From Sulfuritalea sp. (GTDB taxonomy: Bacteria > Pseudomonadota > Gammaproteobacteria > Burkholderiales > Rhodocyclaceae), in the NCBI GenBank assembly GCA_021738105.1, contig JAIPCS010000071.1:1-14476 (forward strand): a stretch of DNA of 14,476 bases. Direction: 5' to 3'. This document shows positions 1 to 12,073 of the stretch, piece after piece; position 1 is the first letter of the stretch, and each line of letters starts with the position of its first letter. A program made the translations under genes and the position numbers. A model generated the notes under the pieces. The model was not told the origin of the DNA. It searched no databases and was given only the letters and a program-made list of their open reading frames with translations.

Positions 1-1
1 G

Positions 2-1810
2 CTTGAACCAGTGGATGTCCTTGACCTCGGAGCCGTGGATGGCGCGGCCGTGGAAAAAATTCCGGCGTCGAAACACCGGGTGTTCGCGGCGCAGGGCGAT
101 CAGGCGTTGCACAAAGGAGAGGAATTCCTGGTCAGCGTCGGAAAGATTCCAGTTCACCCAACTGGTCTCGTTGTCCTGGCAGTAGGCGTTGTTGCTGCCG
201 TGCTGGGTGCGTCCCATTTCGTCACCTGCCACCAGCATCGGCACGCCCTGGGAGAAGAACAGTGTTGCCAGCAGGTTGCGCTTCTGGCGGGCCCGCAGGA
301 GATTGATCTCCTCCTCCTCGGTCGGCCCTTCCCCACCGCAGGTCCATGAGTGGTTGTTGTCGGTGCCGTCGCGGTTATCCTCGCCGTTGGCTTCGTTGTG
401 CTTGTCGTTGTAGCTGACCAGATCGTGCAGGGTGAAACCGTCGTGGGCAGTGATGAAATTGATGCTGGCATAGGGCCGGCGGCCGCTGTGGTCATAGAAG
501 TCACTGGAACCGGTGAGACGGCGGGCGAAGTCTCCGATCAGGCCTTCGTCGCCTTTCCAGAAAGCACGCATGTTGTCGCGATACCGGTCGTTCCATTCAC
601 CCCAGCCGACCGGGAAGTTGCCGACCTGATAGCCTCCTTCACCCAGATCCCAGGGTTCGGCGATGAGCTTGACCTGGGACAGCACCGGGTCCTGCAACAG
701 AATGTCGAAGAAGGCGCCGAGTCGGTTGACTTCATGCAACTCGCGGGCGAGCGCCGACGCCAGATCAAAGCGGAAGCCATCGACGTGCATCTCCAGCACC
801 CAATAACGCAATGAATCCATGATCAGTTGCAGCACCCGCGGCTGTTGCAGATTCAAGGTGTTGCCGCAGCCGGTGTAGTCCATGTAGTAGCGTGGGTTGT
901 CGCCGACCAGGCGATAGTAAGCGGCATTGTCGATGCCGCGAAACGAGAGGGTGGGGCCAAGCTGGTTGCCCTCGGCGGTATGGTTGTAGACCACGTCGAG
1001 GATGACCTCGATGCCATTTGAATGGAATGTCTTGACCATGGTCTTGAATTCGCTGATCACGCCGGTGTTGCTGAAACGTTGATCGGGCGCGAAGAACCCA
1101 ATGGAGTTGTAGCCCCAGTAGTTGTTCAAGCCACGCTCGACCAGATGACGGTCATCGATGAAGGAGTGCACCGGCATCAGTTCCACCGACGTGACACCCA
1201 GACGCTTGAGATGGTCGATTATCGGTGCGGTCGCCAGACCGGCATAGGTGCCGCGCAGAGGGGGCGGAACGCCGGGATGATTTCGGGTGAAGCCGCGTAC
1301 GTGCAACTCATACACCACCATGTCGGACCAGGGAATGCGCGGCGACTTGTCGTCGCCCCAAGTGAAGGCCGGATCGATGACGCGGCACTTCGGCATGCCG
1401 GCGGCGTTGTCGCGACGGTCGAAGGAGAGGTCTTCGTTACGGTGGCCGATTCGATAGCCGAAGTGAGCGTCGCTCCAGCGTACCTGACCGACAATATCCT
1501 TGGCGTACGGCTCGATCAGGAGCTTGTTGGGGTTGAAGCGGTGGCCGCGCGCCGGATCGTAGGGGCCGTGTACCCGGTAGCCATAGAGCAGGCCGGGGCG
1601 CGCCTCGGGCAGATAGCAGTGCCAGATCAGATCGGTCTGCTCATGCAGTTCTATGCGCTGCACTTCGCGCCTTCCACTCGGCTCGAACAGGCAGAGTTCG
1701 ACGCGCTCCGCATTTTCAGAGAACAGTGCGAAGTTGACGCCTTCGCCGTCCCAGGTGGCTCCGCGCGGGAAGGGATATCCGGGCCAGACGACGGTCAAGG
1801 GCAGGGTCAT
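2..1810 (-). CDS. glgX: Glycogen debranching enzyme GlgX, C-terminus cut by window edge
   Basis: Isoamylase-type GH13 enzyme that hydrolyses alpha-1,6 branches of glycogen in the cytoplasm. The visible 603 residues begin [20 protein letters not shown], with an N-terminal CBM48-like domain (about 1-150) and then the GH13 barrel. Catalytic residues are readable: nucleophile D349 in GFRFDLAS, acid/base E385 in LIAEPWD, and D457 in TAHDGFTL. The family is usually about 650-720 residues, so roughly 50-110 residues, mainly the C-terminal beta domain, lie outside the window. The ATG lies 10 bases after the glgC stop with only a weak purine-rich stretch (AGAAAG) upstream, suggesting translation coupled to glgC. 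It is the last visible gene of the minus-strand glucan operon and would release malto-oligosaccharides from the polymer built by GlgE and GlgB. The family call is firm. Its substrate preference against TreX-type enzymes cannot be decided from sequence. Confidence 0.95.
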   Translation of the reverse strand, partial: MTLPLTVVWPGYPFPRGATWDGEGVNFALFSENAERVELCLFEPSGRREVQRIELHEQTDLIWHCYLPEARPGLLYGYRVHGPYDPARGHRFNPNKLLIEPYAKDIVGQVRWSDAHFGYRIGHRNEDLSFDRRDNAAGMPKCRVIDPAFTWGDDKSPRIPWSDMVVYELHVRGFTRNHPGVPPPLRGTYAGLATAPIIDHLKRLGVTSVELMPVHSFIDDRHLVERGLNNYWGYNSIGFFAPDQRFSNTGVISEFKTMVKTFHSNGIEVILDVVYNHTAEGNQLGPTLSFRGIDNAAYYRLVGDNPRYYMDYTGCGNTLNLQQPRVLQLIMDSLRYWVLEMHVDGFRFDLASALARELHEVNRLGAFFDILLQDPVLSQVKLIAEPWDLGEGGYQVGNFPVGWGEWNDRYRDNMRAFWKGDEGLIGDFARRLTGSSDFYDHSGRRPYASINFITAHDGFTLHDLVSYNDKHNEANGEDNRDGTDNNHSWTCGGEGPTEEEEINLLRARQKRNLLATLFFSQGVPMLVAGDEMGRTQHGSNNAYCQDNETSWVNWNLSDADQEFLSFVQRLIALRREHPVFRRRNFFHGRAIHGSEVKDIHWFK

Positions 1811-1820
1811 TGCGAACTTT

Positions 1821-3029
1821 CTAGATGTTGTAGCGGGTCACATCCGGCACTTCCGGGCCCTTGGGCAGGACTATCACGCCACCTTCCGTGACGTGATAGA
1901 GGCCCCGGTCAGTTGCAGCATCGAAGCCGATCCGGGTGTGCGGTGCGACGTTGTTGTAGCGGTCAATGATGACACCCTTGAGTCGCGCGCCGCGCCGGAT
2001 GACGGTGTAATCCATGATGATGCAGTCATCGATTTCGACATCTTCTTCAATGATGATCTCGCGACGCAGGATGGAGTTTCTGATGCGTGCGCCCTTGATC
2101 AGCGAACCAGCACCGACGACGCTGTTGATCATTTCGCCGGAAGCGATGCGCGGCGACGGGCCCTGATAATTGCTGGAGCGGATGAACCACTGCGGGTTGA
2201 ACAGGTTGAAACTCGCTTCGGCCCCGAGCACGTCTCGGTTCGCGGCGTAGTAGGCGTCGATGGTACCGACATCGCGCCAATATCCCACTTCTTCGTAGCT
2301 GGCGATGGCGGGTATCTTGTTTTCGGCGAAGTTGTAAGCGAAAACGCGGTGGCTATGAATCAGGCGCGGCAGGATGTGGCGGCCAAAATCGTGCTCATCG
2401 CGCTCTTTGGCTTCGCGCAAAGCCTTCAGCAGGACATCGGTATCGAACAGGTAATTACCCATGGAGCCATAGGCGCGGGTGGCATCAGACGGCATGGCTG
2501 GCGGATTCTCCGGTTTTTCGAGGAAGCCGCGGATGACTCCATCGTTGTCGGCGTCGATGATGCCGAAGGCAGAGGCCTCCTTGATCGGCACCGGAATGGC
2601 GGCGACCGTGACATGAGCGGATTGTTGGCGATGAAAGTCGACCATTTGCCGCACGTCCATGCGGTAAATGTGATCCGCACCGAACACCGCAACCATGTCT
2701 GGGGCATGGCGCTCGATCAGGTTGATGTTCTGGAATATGGCATCCGACGTGCCCTGAAACCACTCCTGGCCTTCACGCATCTGCGGCGGCACCACGGTAA
2801 CGAATTGGCCGGGAAAGGTTTGGGCATGCCCCCAGGCCTTGTTGACGTGCTCGATCATTGACTGGGACTTGTACTGCACCAGCAGGTAGATGCCGCGTAT
2901 CTCGGAATTCACCAGATTGCTGAGGACGAAATCGGCGATGCGGTACCGGCTGCCAAAGGGCACGGCCGGCTTGGATCGCTCGGCAGTCAGAGGATGCAAG
3001 CGGGAACCCTGGCCTCCCGCCAGGGCCAT
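1821..3029 (-). CDS. glgC: Glucose-1-phosphate adenylyltransferase (ADP-glucose pyrophosphorylase) GlgC; true start uncertain
   Basis: Makes ADP-glucose from glucose-1-phosphate and ATP, the committed step of classical glycogen synthesis. In actinobacteria it also supplies GlgM for maltose-1-phosphate. The frame from the ATG gives 402 residues: nucleotide-binding loop [13 protein letters not shown] (3-15), K20 in [19 protein letters not shown] (90-98), [10 protein letters not shown] (116-125) with metal-site D119, [13 protein letters not shown] (249-261), then a C-terminal left-handed beta-helix to RYNI. The N-terminus is odd. This ATG sits inside the first beta strand, and upstream codons in the same frame read RKFLA, which fits the strand, but no ATG, GTG or TTG occurs in that frame. 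The Shine-Dalgarno AAGGAGG lies about 21 bases away, too far. A better ATG at 3067, overlapping the treS stop, is one frame off and could reach this frame by -1 slippage, giving about 415 residues. The enzyme call is firm; the start is not. Confidence 0.93.
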   Translation of the reverse strand: MALAGGQGSRLHPLTAERSKPAVPFGSRYRIADFVLSNLVNSEIRGIYLLVQYKSQSMIEHVNKAWGHAQTFPGQFVTVVPPQMREGQEWFQGTSDAIFQNINLIERHAPDMVAVFGADHIYRMDVRQMVDFHRQQSAHVTVAAIPVPIKEASAFGIIDADNDGVIRGFLEKPENPPAMPSDATRAYGSMGNYLFDTDVLLKALREAKERDEHDFGRHILPRLIHSHRVFAYNFAENKIPAIASYEEVGYWRDVGTIDAYYAANRDVLGAEASFNLFNPQWFIRSSNYQGPSPRIASGEMINSVVGAGSLIKGARIRNSILRREIIIEEDVEIDDCIIMDYTVIRRGARLKGVIIDRYNNVAPHTRIGFDAATDRGLYHVTEGGVIVLPKGPEVPDVTRYNI

Positions 3030-3063
3030 GGCAAGAAATTTTCTTGGATCCCTCCTTCCGTGC

Positions 3064-3067
<4 letters not shown>
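2987..3067 (-). other. Candidate glgC leader frame with A AAT TTC slippery site
   Basis: A 26-codon frame starts with an ATG that overlaps the treS stop (ATGA), 7 bases after an AGGTGG Shine-Dalgarno-like sequence. It reads MSTEGGIQENF and then, unshifted, runs to a TGA inside glgC. At 3041-3035 the zero-frame codons form the heptamer A AAT TTC, of the X XXY YYZ type. An AAGGAGG (3057-3051) lies 9 bases upstream, similar to the spacing of the stimulatory sequence in dnaX. A -1 shift here continues as CTT GCC ATG, exactly into the GlgC frame, giving [21 protein letters not shown]. One extra A in the AAAA run would have the same effect. The motif and frames are read directly. Use of the site in vivo is an inference, and a sequencing error or inactivating mutation is equally possible. 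Confidence 0.4.
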
Positions 3068-6435
<3,368 letters not shown>

Positions 6436-6447
6436 GAGCCCCCCTGG

Positions 6448-8454
6448 CTAAAGAAAATAGTCAAAATCACGCTCGCTACGCACTTTGCGGCGCAAGCGCA
6501 GGATGTGCATTGGAGAGGCTTGCGGTTCCAGACGAACGAAATTGCGTTCTCCCTGCCAGAGGAAGCGCGCACCGGATATCAGATCGTGGGCCTGGAACGA
6601 CGTGTCCGGGGCAATGCCCAGGTCTTCCAGCGGCAGCTCAATCCATCCGGCCTGGGCGTTGTGCGGGTCAAGATTGGCAACCATCACAAGCGCCTCGTCT
6701 CCCGCGCTCTTGCTGTAACAAAGCATTGACGGATTGTCGATCGGATGAAAGTGCAGATTCCAATCCGATTGCAAGGCCGCATTTTCACGACGGATCTGGT
6801 TGAGGCGGGCAATATAGCTGCGCAGGCTGTCAGGTCGCGTGAGGTCGCGGCTACGCAACTGGTATTTTTCAGAATTCAGGTATTCCTCGCTGCCCGGCTT
6901 GATCGCCTCGTGCTCCATCAATTCATAGGCGGGGCCATAGATGCCGTAGTTGGCGCCCATGGTTGCTGCCAGCGCAACCCGCAGCATGAAGCCGGGACGT
7001 CCTCCGAACTGGAGGAACTCGGGCAGGATGTCCGGTGTGTTGGGCCACAGGTTAGGCCGGAAATACTCGCGCGATTCATGCTGGGCCAGTTCGGTGAAAT
7101 ATTCCGTTAACTCCTCCTTGGTGTTGCGCCAGGTGAAATAGGTGTAGGACTGTGTGAAACCGAGTTTCGCCAGTCGATGCATGATTTTCGGCCGGGTGAA
7201 GGCTTCCGCGAGAAAGATGGTGTCCGGGTGCTCGGCCTTGATCGAACCGATCAGCCATTCCCAGAATGGAAATGGCTTGGTGTGAGGATTATCCACGCGG
7301 AAAATGCGCACGCCTTCATCGATCCAGTGCTCGACAACGCCTTTGAGTTCGGTCCACAGTGCCTGCCAGTCATCGCTCTCATAATCGAAGGGATAAATAT
7401 CCTGATATTTCTTTGGCGGATTTTCAGCGTACTGGATACTGCCGTCCGGTCGGTGGCGGAACCATGAGGGATGCTGCGTCACATAGGGGTGATCCGGCGA
7501 GCACTGAAAGGCAATGTCCATGGCGATTTCCAGGCCCTGGTTGCGGGCCTCGGTCACCAGCCGTCGAAAATCCTCGGCACTTCCCAGTTGCGGATGCAGG
7601 TCGCGATGACCACCTTCGCTCGCTCCGATTGCCCAGGGGCTGCCGTGATCCTCAGGCCCGGCCTTGAGTGTATTGTTCGGGCCCTTGCGGAAATCGCGAC
7701 CGATGGGATGAATGGGCGGCAGGTAAAGTACGTCGAATCCCATCGAGGCGATATACGGCAACTGCTCGATGACACCAGCGAAGCTGCCATGCTCGGCGCC
7801 TTCAGTGAGGCAGGAGCGGGGGAATAGTTCGTACCAGGCTGAAAAACGGGCTCGTTCAACTTCGACGGTGACTGCCAGTACGCGGTGATACTGCGTTACG
7901 AACATCCGTTCGGCATAGATTGCCATCAAGTCTGCCAGGCTATCGCTTTGCGCCATGAGCTGTCTTGCCTGCGGGGTGGTGACCGCATTGAGTTCCGCCG
8001 CCCAGTTTTTGAGCGCGAGTGCCGCGGATTCGGCTTTTGCAGCTTCGGCGCGTTTCGCAGCGGCAGTCACCAGGTCAATGCCGACTTTAAGTGCGGCAAG
8101 GATGTCGGCTTCTTCTTCACGCCGGGCGATGTCGTGGCGCCAGGTCAGAAAGCGGTCCACCCAGGCAATGACCGTGTATTCGTGGCGACCGAGTCCGGTC
8201 ACGTTGAAGCGGCCCTGCCAGCAGTCGTTGCTCTGGTGTGTCATGGTGACTTCGGACCATTTTTCGGTCCCGGTCGGCCGATGCAGTACCAGACAACCCA
8301 GCTGGTCATGCCCGTCCGTATAGATGTCTGCCTCCACCAGGATTTCTTCACCGACGGTCCTTTTGATGGCAAAGTCACCGCCCTCGATTTCCGGGCTGAT
8401 TCGCTCGATGACCGCGCGACCGCGGCCGGACAGCGGGAAGCTCAGGCTATTCAT
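6448..8454 (-). CDS. glgE: Alpha-1,4-glucan:maltose-1-phosphate maltosyltransferase GlgE
   Basis: Transfers maltosyl units from alpha-maltose-1-phosphate to the non-reducing end of alpha-1,4-glucans (GH13_3), in the cytoplasm. The chosen ATG overlaps the glgB stop (ATGA) and gives 668 residues starting [20 protein letters not shown], close to the usual 660-700. Domains run from an N-terminal beta-sandwich (about 1-110), through a helical insert (about 115-200), to the barrel beginning AWYELFPRS (206-214). Catalytic residues are visible: nucleophile D388 in [10 protein letters not shown], acid/base E417 in [10 protein letters not shown], and D475 in [11 protein letters not shown]. The [12 protein letters not shown] segment (346-357) is typical of GlgE and separates it from ordinary amylases. 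Substrate comes from the TreS-Mak fusion encoded 12 bases downstream; the product goes to GlgB encoded directly upstream. The open frame extends upstream beyond this ATG, but that part lies within glgB and has arginine- and cysteine-rich non-family sequence. Confidence 0.96.
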   Translation of the reverse strand: MNSLSFPLSGRGRAVIERISPEIEGGDFAIKRTVGEEILVEADIYTDGHDQLGCLVLHRPTGTEKWSEVTMTHQSNDCWQGRFNVTGLGRHEYTVIAWVDRFLTWRHDIARREEEADILAALKVGIDLVTAAAKRAEAAKAESAALALKNWAAELNAVTTPQARQLMAQSDSLADLMAIYAERMFVTQYHRVLAVTVEVERARFSAWYELFPRSCLTEGAEHGSFAGVIEQLPYIASMGFDVLYLPPIHPIGRDFRKGPNNTLKAGPEDHGSPWAIGASEGGHRDLHPQLGSAEDFRRLVTEARNQGLEIAMDIAFQCSPDHPYVTQHPSWFRHRPDGSIQYAENPPKKYQDIYPFDYESDDWQALWTELKGVVEHWIDEGVRIFRVDNPHTKPFPFWEWLIGSIKAEHPDTIFLAEAFTRPKIMHRLAKLGFTQSYTYFTWRNTKEELTEYFTELAQHESREYFRPNLWPNTPDILPEFLQFGGRPGFMLRVALAATMGANYGIYGPAYELMEHEAIKPGSEEYLNSEKYQLRSRDLTRPDSLRSYIARLNQIRRENAALQSDWNLHFHPIDNPSMLCYSKSAGDEALVMVANLDPHNAQAGWIELPLEDLGIAPDTSFQAHDLISGARFLWQGERNFVRLEPQASPMHILRLRRKVRSERDFDYFL

Positions 8455-10409
8455 GATGTCGATCCGTTTCCGGCTGCCGGCCGCAGATACACGACCCCAA
8501 GAGGGGGTAGCGTCAAGGACAGCGAGTGGAAGTGTCCCTGCACGGCAACCGGCGACGCATCGACCCCACCCAGGTTGCCGACACCGCTGCCACCGTATAT
8601 CGCGGCATCGCTGTTGAGGATTTCTTTCCAATAGCCGCCTTGCGGTACGCCCACGACGTAGTTTTGTCGCGCGACCGGAGTGAAATTGCAGACGACCAGT
8701 ACACTGTCTTCAGGGCGCTTCCCGTGGCGCATGAAACTGATCACGCTTTCTTCCCAGTCGTGAAAGTCCACCCAGCTGAATCCTTCGCCGACGAAATCTT
8801 TCTCGAAAAGTGCCGGCTCGGAACGATAGCAACGATTGAGATCTCCCATCCAGCGCTTCAGTCCGCCATGAAAGGGGTACTGCAGTACATCCCATTCCAG
8901 GCTTTCGTCGTGCTGCCATTCGCGGCGCTGTCCGAATTCGCCGCCCATGAACAGGAGTTTCTTGCCGGGATGGGCCCACATGTGTCCATAGAGCAGGCGC
9001 AAGTTGGCGAACTGCTGCCATTCATCGCCCGGCATCTTGCCGATCAGCGAGCCCTTGCCATGCACCACCTCGTCGTGCGACAAGGCCAGAACAAAGTTTT
9101 CGGTGAAGGCATACCAGATGCTGAAGGTGAGTTTCTCGTGGTGATACTTGCGAAATACCGGGTCCTGGCAAAAGTATTTCAAGGTGTCGTGCATCCAGCC
9201 CATGTTCCACTTCATGCCGAATCCCAGTCCGCCGGTATATGTGGGCCGCGACACCATCGGCCACGCGGTGGACTCTTCAGCGATCGTCACGGTATCGGGG
9301 TGATCGCGATAGACCGCTTCGTTGAGTGTGCGCAGAAACTGCATGGCTGCAATGTTTTCCCGCCCGCCATGCTCATTGGGAATCCATTCACCGGCCTGTC
9401 GGCCGTAGTCAAGGTAAAGCATTGAGGCGACGCCGTCGACGCGCAAGCCGTCAACATGGTATTTGTCCAGCCAGAACAGGGCGCTGGAGATCAGAAAGGC
9501 GCGAACTTCATTACGTCCATAATTGAAGATGGCGCTGTTCCATTCCGGGTGGTAACCCTGACGGGGGTCGGCATGTTCATACAGATGCGTGCCATCGAAA
9601 AATCCCAGGCCATGTTCATCGCTGGGAAAGTGTGATGGCACCCAATCAAGAATCACTCCAATTCCTGCCTGGTGAAGCTGGTCGATCAGGGCCATCAGAT
9701 CCTGAGGCGTTCCCTGCCGTGCGCTGGCGGCGTAATAACCGGTGGTCTGGTAACCCCAAGAACCAAAAAAGGGATGTTCGGTAACCGGCATCAGTTCAAC
9801 GTGCGTGAATCCCGTCTCGCGCATATGTTCAACCAGCAAGGGAGCGATTTCCCGATAGCTGAGAGAGCGGTTGCCTTCCTCCGGCACCCGTCGCCATGAG
9901 CCCAGGTGCACTTCATAGATCGACATCGGGGCGTCGAGCGCATTGGCAGCCCTCCGCTTTGACATCCAGTCTCCATCTTTCCATTCGTAGTCCAAATCCC
10001 ACACCCGGGACCCCGTGCGCGGGGGGATTTCACAGAAAACTCCGCAGGGATCTGCTTTGTCGACCTGATAGTTGTTGTCGCGTGCAGTGATGCGATATTT
10101 GTAGCATTCGCCGCTGCCTATATCCGGCACAAAGCCTTCCCACACGCCGGAACCGTCTGGCCGCGCCGCCAGAGGTTTGGACGAGTTGTCCCAGCCATTG
10201 AAATCTCCCTTCACTGAGACCGCAACTGCATTGGGTGCCCATACCGCGAAGTGCACGCCATTGCGACCGTCGCGCGTGGTCAGGTGGGCTCCCAGTTTCT
10301 CGGAAAGCCGGGCATGAGTGCCTTCCTTGAACAGGAAGATGTCATGGTCGGTGAGTACCGCCGGTTTGCTGTGCTTCTTGTCTGCTTTGTGCGGAACGAT
10401 TGCAGTCAT
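8451..10409 (-). CDS. glgB: 1,4-alpha-glucan branching enzyme GlgB, short form
   Basis: Cuts alpha-1,4 chains and re-attaches them as alpha-1,6 branches, giving the glucan made by GlgE its branched form. It has 652 residues. After a lysine-rich start (1-18) comes one CBM48 domain (about 35-135, with [21 protein letters not shown]), then the GH13 barrel from [13 protein letters not shown] (160-172). Catalytic residues are D325 in [16 protein letters not shown]378 in TIAEEST, and D446 in [12 protein letters not shown]. It is about 75 residues shorter than the E. coli enzyme (728) because the extra N-terminal N1 domain is missing, a known variant that can affect branch-length preference. The ATG overlaps the stop of the MscS gene (ATGA) with AGGA upstream, and its own stop overlaps the glgE ATG, so translation is probably coupled at both ends. 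Confidence 0.96.
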   Translation of the reverse strand: MTAIVPHKADKKHSKPAVLTDHDIFLFKEGTHARLSEKLGAHLTTRDGRNGVHFAVWAPNAVAVSVKGDFNGWDNSSKPLAARPDGSGVWEGFVPDIGSGECYKYRITARDNNYQVDKADPCGVFCEIPPRTGSRVWDLDYEWKDGDWMSKRRAANALDAPMSIYEVHLGSWRRVPEEGNRSLSYREIAPLLVEHMRETGFTHVELMPVTEHPFFGSWGYQTTGYYAASARQGTPQDLMALIDQLHQAGIGVILDWVPSHFPSDEHGLGFFDGTHLYEHADPRQGYHPEWNSAIFNYGRNEVRAFLISSALFWLDKYHVDGLRVDGVASMLYLDYGRQAGEWIPNEHGGRENIAAMQFLRTLNEAVYRDHPDTVTIAEESTAWPMVSRPTYTGGLGFGMKWNMGWMHDTLKYFCQDPVFRKYHHEKLTFSIWYAFTENFVLALSHDEVVHGKGSLIGKMPGDEWQQFANLRLLYGHMWAHPGKKLLFMGGEFGQRREWQHDESLEWDVLQYPFHGGLKRWMGDLNRCYRSEPALFEKDFVGEGFSWVDFHDWEESVISFMRHGKRPEDSVLVVCNFTPVARQNYVVGVPQGGYWKEILNSDAAIYGGSGVGNLGGVDASPVAVQGHFHSLSLTLPPLGVVYLRPAAGNGSTS

Positions 10410-11359
10410 TTTGAGGTTTCCTGGGCTGTATTTTCTTGCTTGTCTGTCAATATCCCGGCTGTGCTCTCCAGTTTGATCGGCAATGACGGTGCTGATCCAT
10501 CCTTTGCCTGCCCGGCATAGAGAGTGAGGTGCGGGAACGGGATTTCAATTCCAGCGTTATCGAATGCAAACTTCAATCGCCGTAAAAACTCGCGTCGAAC
10601 ATTCCATTGCTCGATCGGGGCCACCTTGAAGCGACAACGCAATATGACTGCGGAGTCAGCCCACTGTTCGACACCGGCGATCTCCAGATCGTCGAGGATC
10701 TTCGGCCCGAAAACAGCATCTGTGCGCATGCCGGTTCCGACTTCACGCATCACGTCCAGTGCCGCGTCCACATTTTCACGATATGCCACGCCTACATCCA
10801 CAACCGCCTGAGCAAAACCTCGCGTCATGTTGGTCACCGTTGTGATGCTGCCGTTGGGGACGAAATGTACGTTGCCGGAATAGTCCCGCATGCGCAAGTA
10901 ACGCAATGTAATCTCCTCCACCACGCCCGCTTTGCCTCCGGCTTCGACGACGTCTCCCTGGCGCATCTGATTTTCCAGCAACAGGAAGAAGCCGGTGAAG
11001 TAGTCCTTGACCAGACTTTGCGCGCCAAAGCCTACCGCGACGCCGACAACACCGGCGGCGCCAAGAATGGGCGCTATCGAGACGCCGACTTCGCCCAGTA
11101 CCAGAATGCCCGTAACCAGTGAAATGACCACCGATGCGATGTAGCGGAACACCCGGCCCAGGGTTTCAATGCGTTTGATTTCCTCGCGATCGCCGGTACT
11201 TCTTGTTACGTAGACACGAAAGCTGCGAATCAGTCGGTGTGAGAAGTGCAAGCCGATCCAGGCCAGCACAAGAATCAAAACAATTCGCAGACCCGCGATG
11301 ATGGCTGGCGAGAACTGGGTTCCGACCGTAAATAAAGAATCGAATGCAGCTTTGTCCAT
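10406..11359 (-). CDS. MscS-family small-conductance mechanosensitive channel
   Basis: Inner-membrane channel expected to open on membrane tension and release small solutes during hypo-osmotic shock. The chosen ATG gives 317 residues ([10 protein letters not shown]...), 6 bases after AGGGA. Three transmembrane segments are visible: about 18-40, 71-91, and a glycine/alanine-rich pore helix at about 93-128 ([25 protein letters not shown]), followed by the beta domain with [12 protein letters not shown] (166-177) and a C-terminal alpha/beta domain. The last 30 residues or so are a polar tail rich in T, E and K. Size and three-helix topology match E. coli MscS (286) more than the large MscK or YnaI types. 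It appears to be the first gene of the glucan operon and overlaps glgB by ATGA, an unusual partnership that suggests trehalose/glucan turnover is co-expressed with osmolyte release. Alternative starts upstream (ATG at 11377 and 11464) have poor ribosome binding sites. Confidence 0.9.
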   Translation of the reverse strand: MDKAAFDSLFTVGTQFSPAIIAGLRIVLILVLAWIGLHFSHRLIRSFRVYVTRSTGDREEIKRIETLGRVFRYIASVVISLVTGILVLGEVGVSIAPILGAAGVVGVAVGFGAQSLVKDYFTGFFLLLENQMRQGDVVEAGGKAGVVEEITLRYLRMRDYSGNVHFVPNGSITTVTNMTRGFAQAVVDVGVAYRENVDAALDVMREVGTGMRTDAVFGPKILDDLEIAGVEQWADSAVILRCRFKVAPIEQWNVRREFLRRLKFAFDNAGIEIPFPHLTLYAGQAKDGSAPSLPIKLESTAGILTDKQENTAQETSK

Positions 11360-11405
11360 GACTGTTCCCTGGCTCATTTCGTTTGGTAACAGATCCGGCT
11401 TCAAA

Positions 11406-11434
11406 AATAAATGCGGAAAGCGCTTGACTGTTAA
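11406..11434 (-). promoter_or_regulatory. Candidate sigma70 promoter for the mscS-glgB-glgE-treS-glgC-glgX operon
   Basis: On the minus strand, TTAACA (11434-11429, 5 of 6 to consensus) is followed after 17 bases by TTTATT (11411-11406, 4 of 6). Transcription would begin near 11399, leaving a leader of about 40 bases before the channel ATG at 11359. Its -35 box abuts that of the opposite promoter. The match is modest in an AT-rich stretch, so other start sites are possible. Confidence 0.35.
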
Positions 11435-11452
11435 GTTTACCGCAAATAGTAT
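11424..11452 (+). promoter_or_regulatory. Sigma70 promoter for the MarR-family gene
   Basis: TTGACT (11424-11429) and TAGTAT (11447-11452) are separated by exactly 17 bases, matching the sigma70 consensus at 5 of 6 and 4 of 6 positions. The predicted start near 11459 leaves a leader of about 34 bases carrying the AAGGAG ribosome site of the regulator gene. This is the best promoter-like sequence in the window. Confidence 0.6.
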
Positions 11453-11455
11453 TGC
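11442..11455. promoter_or_regulatory. Possible operator: GCAA-N6-TTGC inverted repeat over the -10 box
   Basis: A 4-base inverted repeat, GCAA then TTGC with six bases between, covers the -10 box of the MarR-gene promoter. A second pair of arms, ATTG (11451-11454) and CAAT (11462-11465), follows directly. MarR-family proteins bind short palindromes and often repress their own promoter, so this is a reasonable autoregulation site. The arms are short and could arise by chance. Confidence 0.25.
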
Positions 11456-11492
11456 ATAAAACAATCATTCGAGCAAGTGAAGGAGAAGGTCT

Positions 11493-12014
11493 GTGAGCGG
11501 TAAAGAAAAACCGGGGGATGTTGTCAAGTCAAAGCGGAAGCTGACTTGTACTCAGACGGGTGGTACTGAAACTGCCGCTGCGGAGGAGGCCTTCAGCAAA
11601 GTGCTGCAGTTAGTGCGTGTGGTACAGCTTGGTATGCAGAACATCGATCCTAGCCATGGCTTGAGCGGCTCGCAACTCTGGGCACTTTGGCATATCTCTG
11701 CGCACCCCGGGCAGCGCGTCAGCGAACTTGCCTCGACATTGCACATCCATCTCTCGACCGCAAGCAATCTTCTCGACAAGCTTGAAACGCGCGGTCTGAT
11801 TCGCCGCGAGCGCCGCGACGCTGATAACCGCGTGGTACGCTTATATCTTGCGGAACCGGGCCTAGAATTGGTCAAGGGTATTCCAGGGCCAATGCAGGGT
11901 CATCTAAGGCGAGCGTTGCGGGATGTACCAGCACCCGTGCTGGACGGCTTGATTGAGGGGGTAGGCGCGGTACTTGATCTCATGGGCGAAGCACCAGATC
12001 TGAACGTTGCCTAG
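11493..12014 (+). CDS. MarR-family winged helix-turn-helix transcriptional regulator
   Basis: A 173-residue DNA-binding protein, expected to act as a dimer in the cytoplasm. After a polar N-terminal tail (1-30) come a dimerisation helix (31-50), a winged helix at about 58-122 with GSQLWALWHISAHPGQRVSELA, a recognition helix around LSTASNLLDKLETRGLI (87-103), and a wing containing RRDADNRVVRLYL (107-119) with the DxR-type signature, then a C-terminal dimerisation helix. The start is GTG, 7 bases after AAGGAG. It is divergent from the channel/glucan operon and upstream of the antiporter operon, so it is well placed to control either or both; the target and ligand are not visible. Many MarR proteins sense phenolic or oxidising compounds, but nothing here shows which. 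Confidence 0.88.
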   Translation: MSGKEKPGDVVKSKRKLTCTQTGGTETAAAEEAFSKVLQLVRVVQLGMQNIDPSHGLSGSQLWALWHISAHPGQRVSELASTLHIHLSTASNLLDKLETRGLIRRERRDADNRVVRLYLAEPGLELVKGIPGPMQGHLRRALRDVPAPVLDGLIEGVGAVLDLMGEAPDLNVA

Positions 12015-12028
12015 TTTTTTGCAGAATT

Positions 12029-12048
12029 GCCGAAATGTGAATTTTGGC
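12029..12048. other. Hairpin between the MarR gene and mnhE
   Basis: GCCGAAA (12029-12035) can pair with TTTTGGC (12042-12048) through one G-T wobble, with a 6-base loop. No T run follows on either strand, so it does not look like an intrinsic terminator. The T6 run (12015-12020) precedes the stem on the plus strand. It could be an operator or RNA structure; no function can be assigned. Confidence 0.3.
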
Positions 12049-12059
12049 GGAAGCTCACT

Positions 12060-12065
12060 TACAAT
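12060..12065 (+). promoter_or_regulatory. Candidate -10 box for a leaderless mnhE transcript
   Basis: TACAAT matches TATAAT at 5 of 6 positions and ends 8 bases before the mnhE ATG. A transcript starting 7-9 bases after this box would begin at or next to the ATG. This fits the lack of any Shine-Dalgarno sequence there. No convincing -35 box is present at 16-18 bases spacing, so an activator may be needed or the match may be chance. Confidence 0.35.
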
Positions 12066-12073
12066 TCAGCCCC

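Noticed and set aside
1022..1891. Plus-strand open frame of 289 codons opposite glgX and the end of glgC
   Set aside because: It is a shadow of two real genes on the other strand, spans their junction, and has no recognisable domain or ribosome site.
1653..2861. Plus-strand open frame of 402 codons opposite glgC
   Set aside because: It lies antisense to a clearly conserved GlgC, shows no family motif, and follows from the base composition of the opposite strand. Its length equal to GlgC is coincidence.
8455..8631. Longer GlgE reading frame starting at 8631
   Set aside because: The extra residues are arginine/cysteine-rich, do not resemble GlgE, and lie wholly inside glgB. The ATG at 8454 overlaps the glgB stop and gives the normal family length.
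11360..11464. Longer N-terminus for the MscS protein from 11464 or 11377
   Set aside because: The extension would run through the likely divergent promoters, adds a non-family sequence, and its ATGs lack good ribosome sites; ATG at 11359 has AGGGA at proper spacing.
12000..12050. Intrinsic terminator after the MarR gene
   Set aside because: The T6 run at 12015-12020 has no stem before it, and the hairpin at 12029-12048 has no T run after it, so the parts are in the wrong order for a plus-strand terminator, and no T run follows on the minus strand either.
12044..12073. TTG start for mnhE ten codons upstream
   Set aside because: No ribosome site and no family similarity in the added residues; the ATG at 12074 begins exactly at the first membrane helix.
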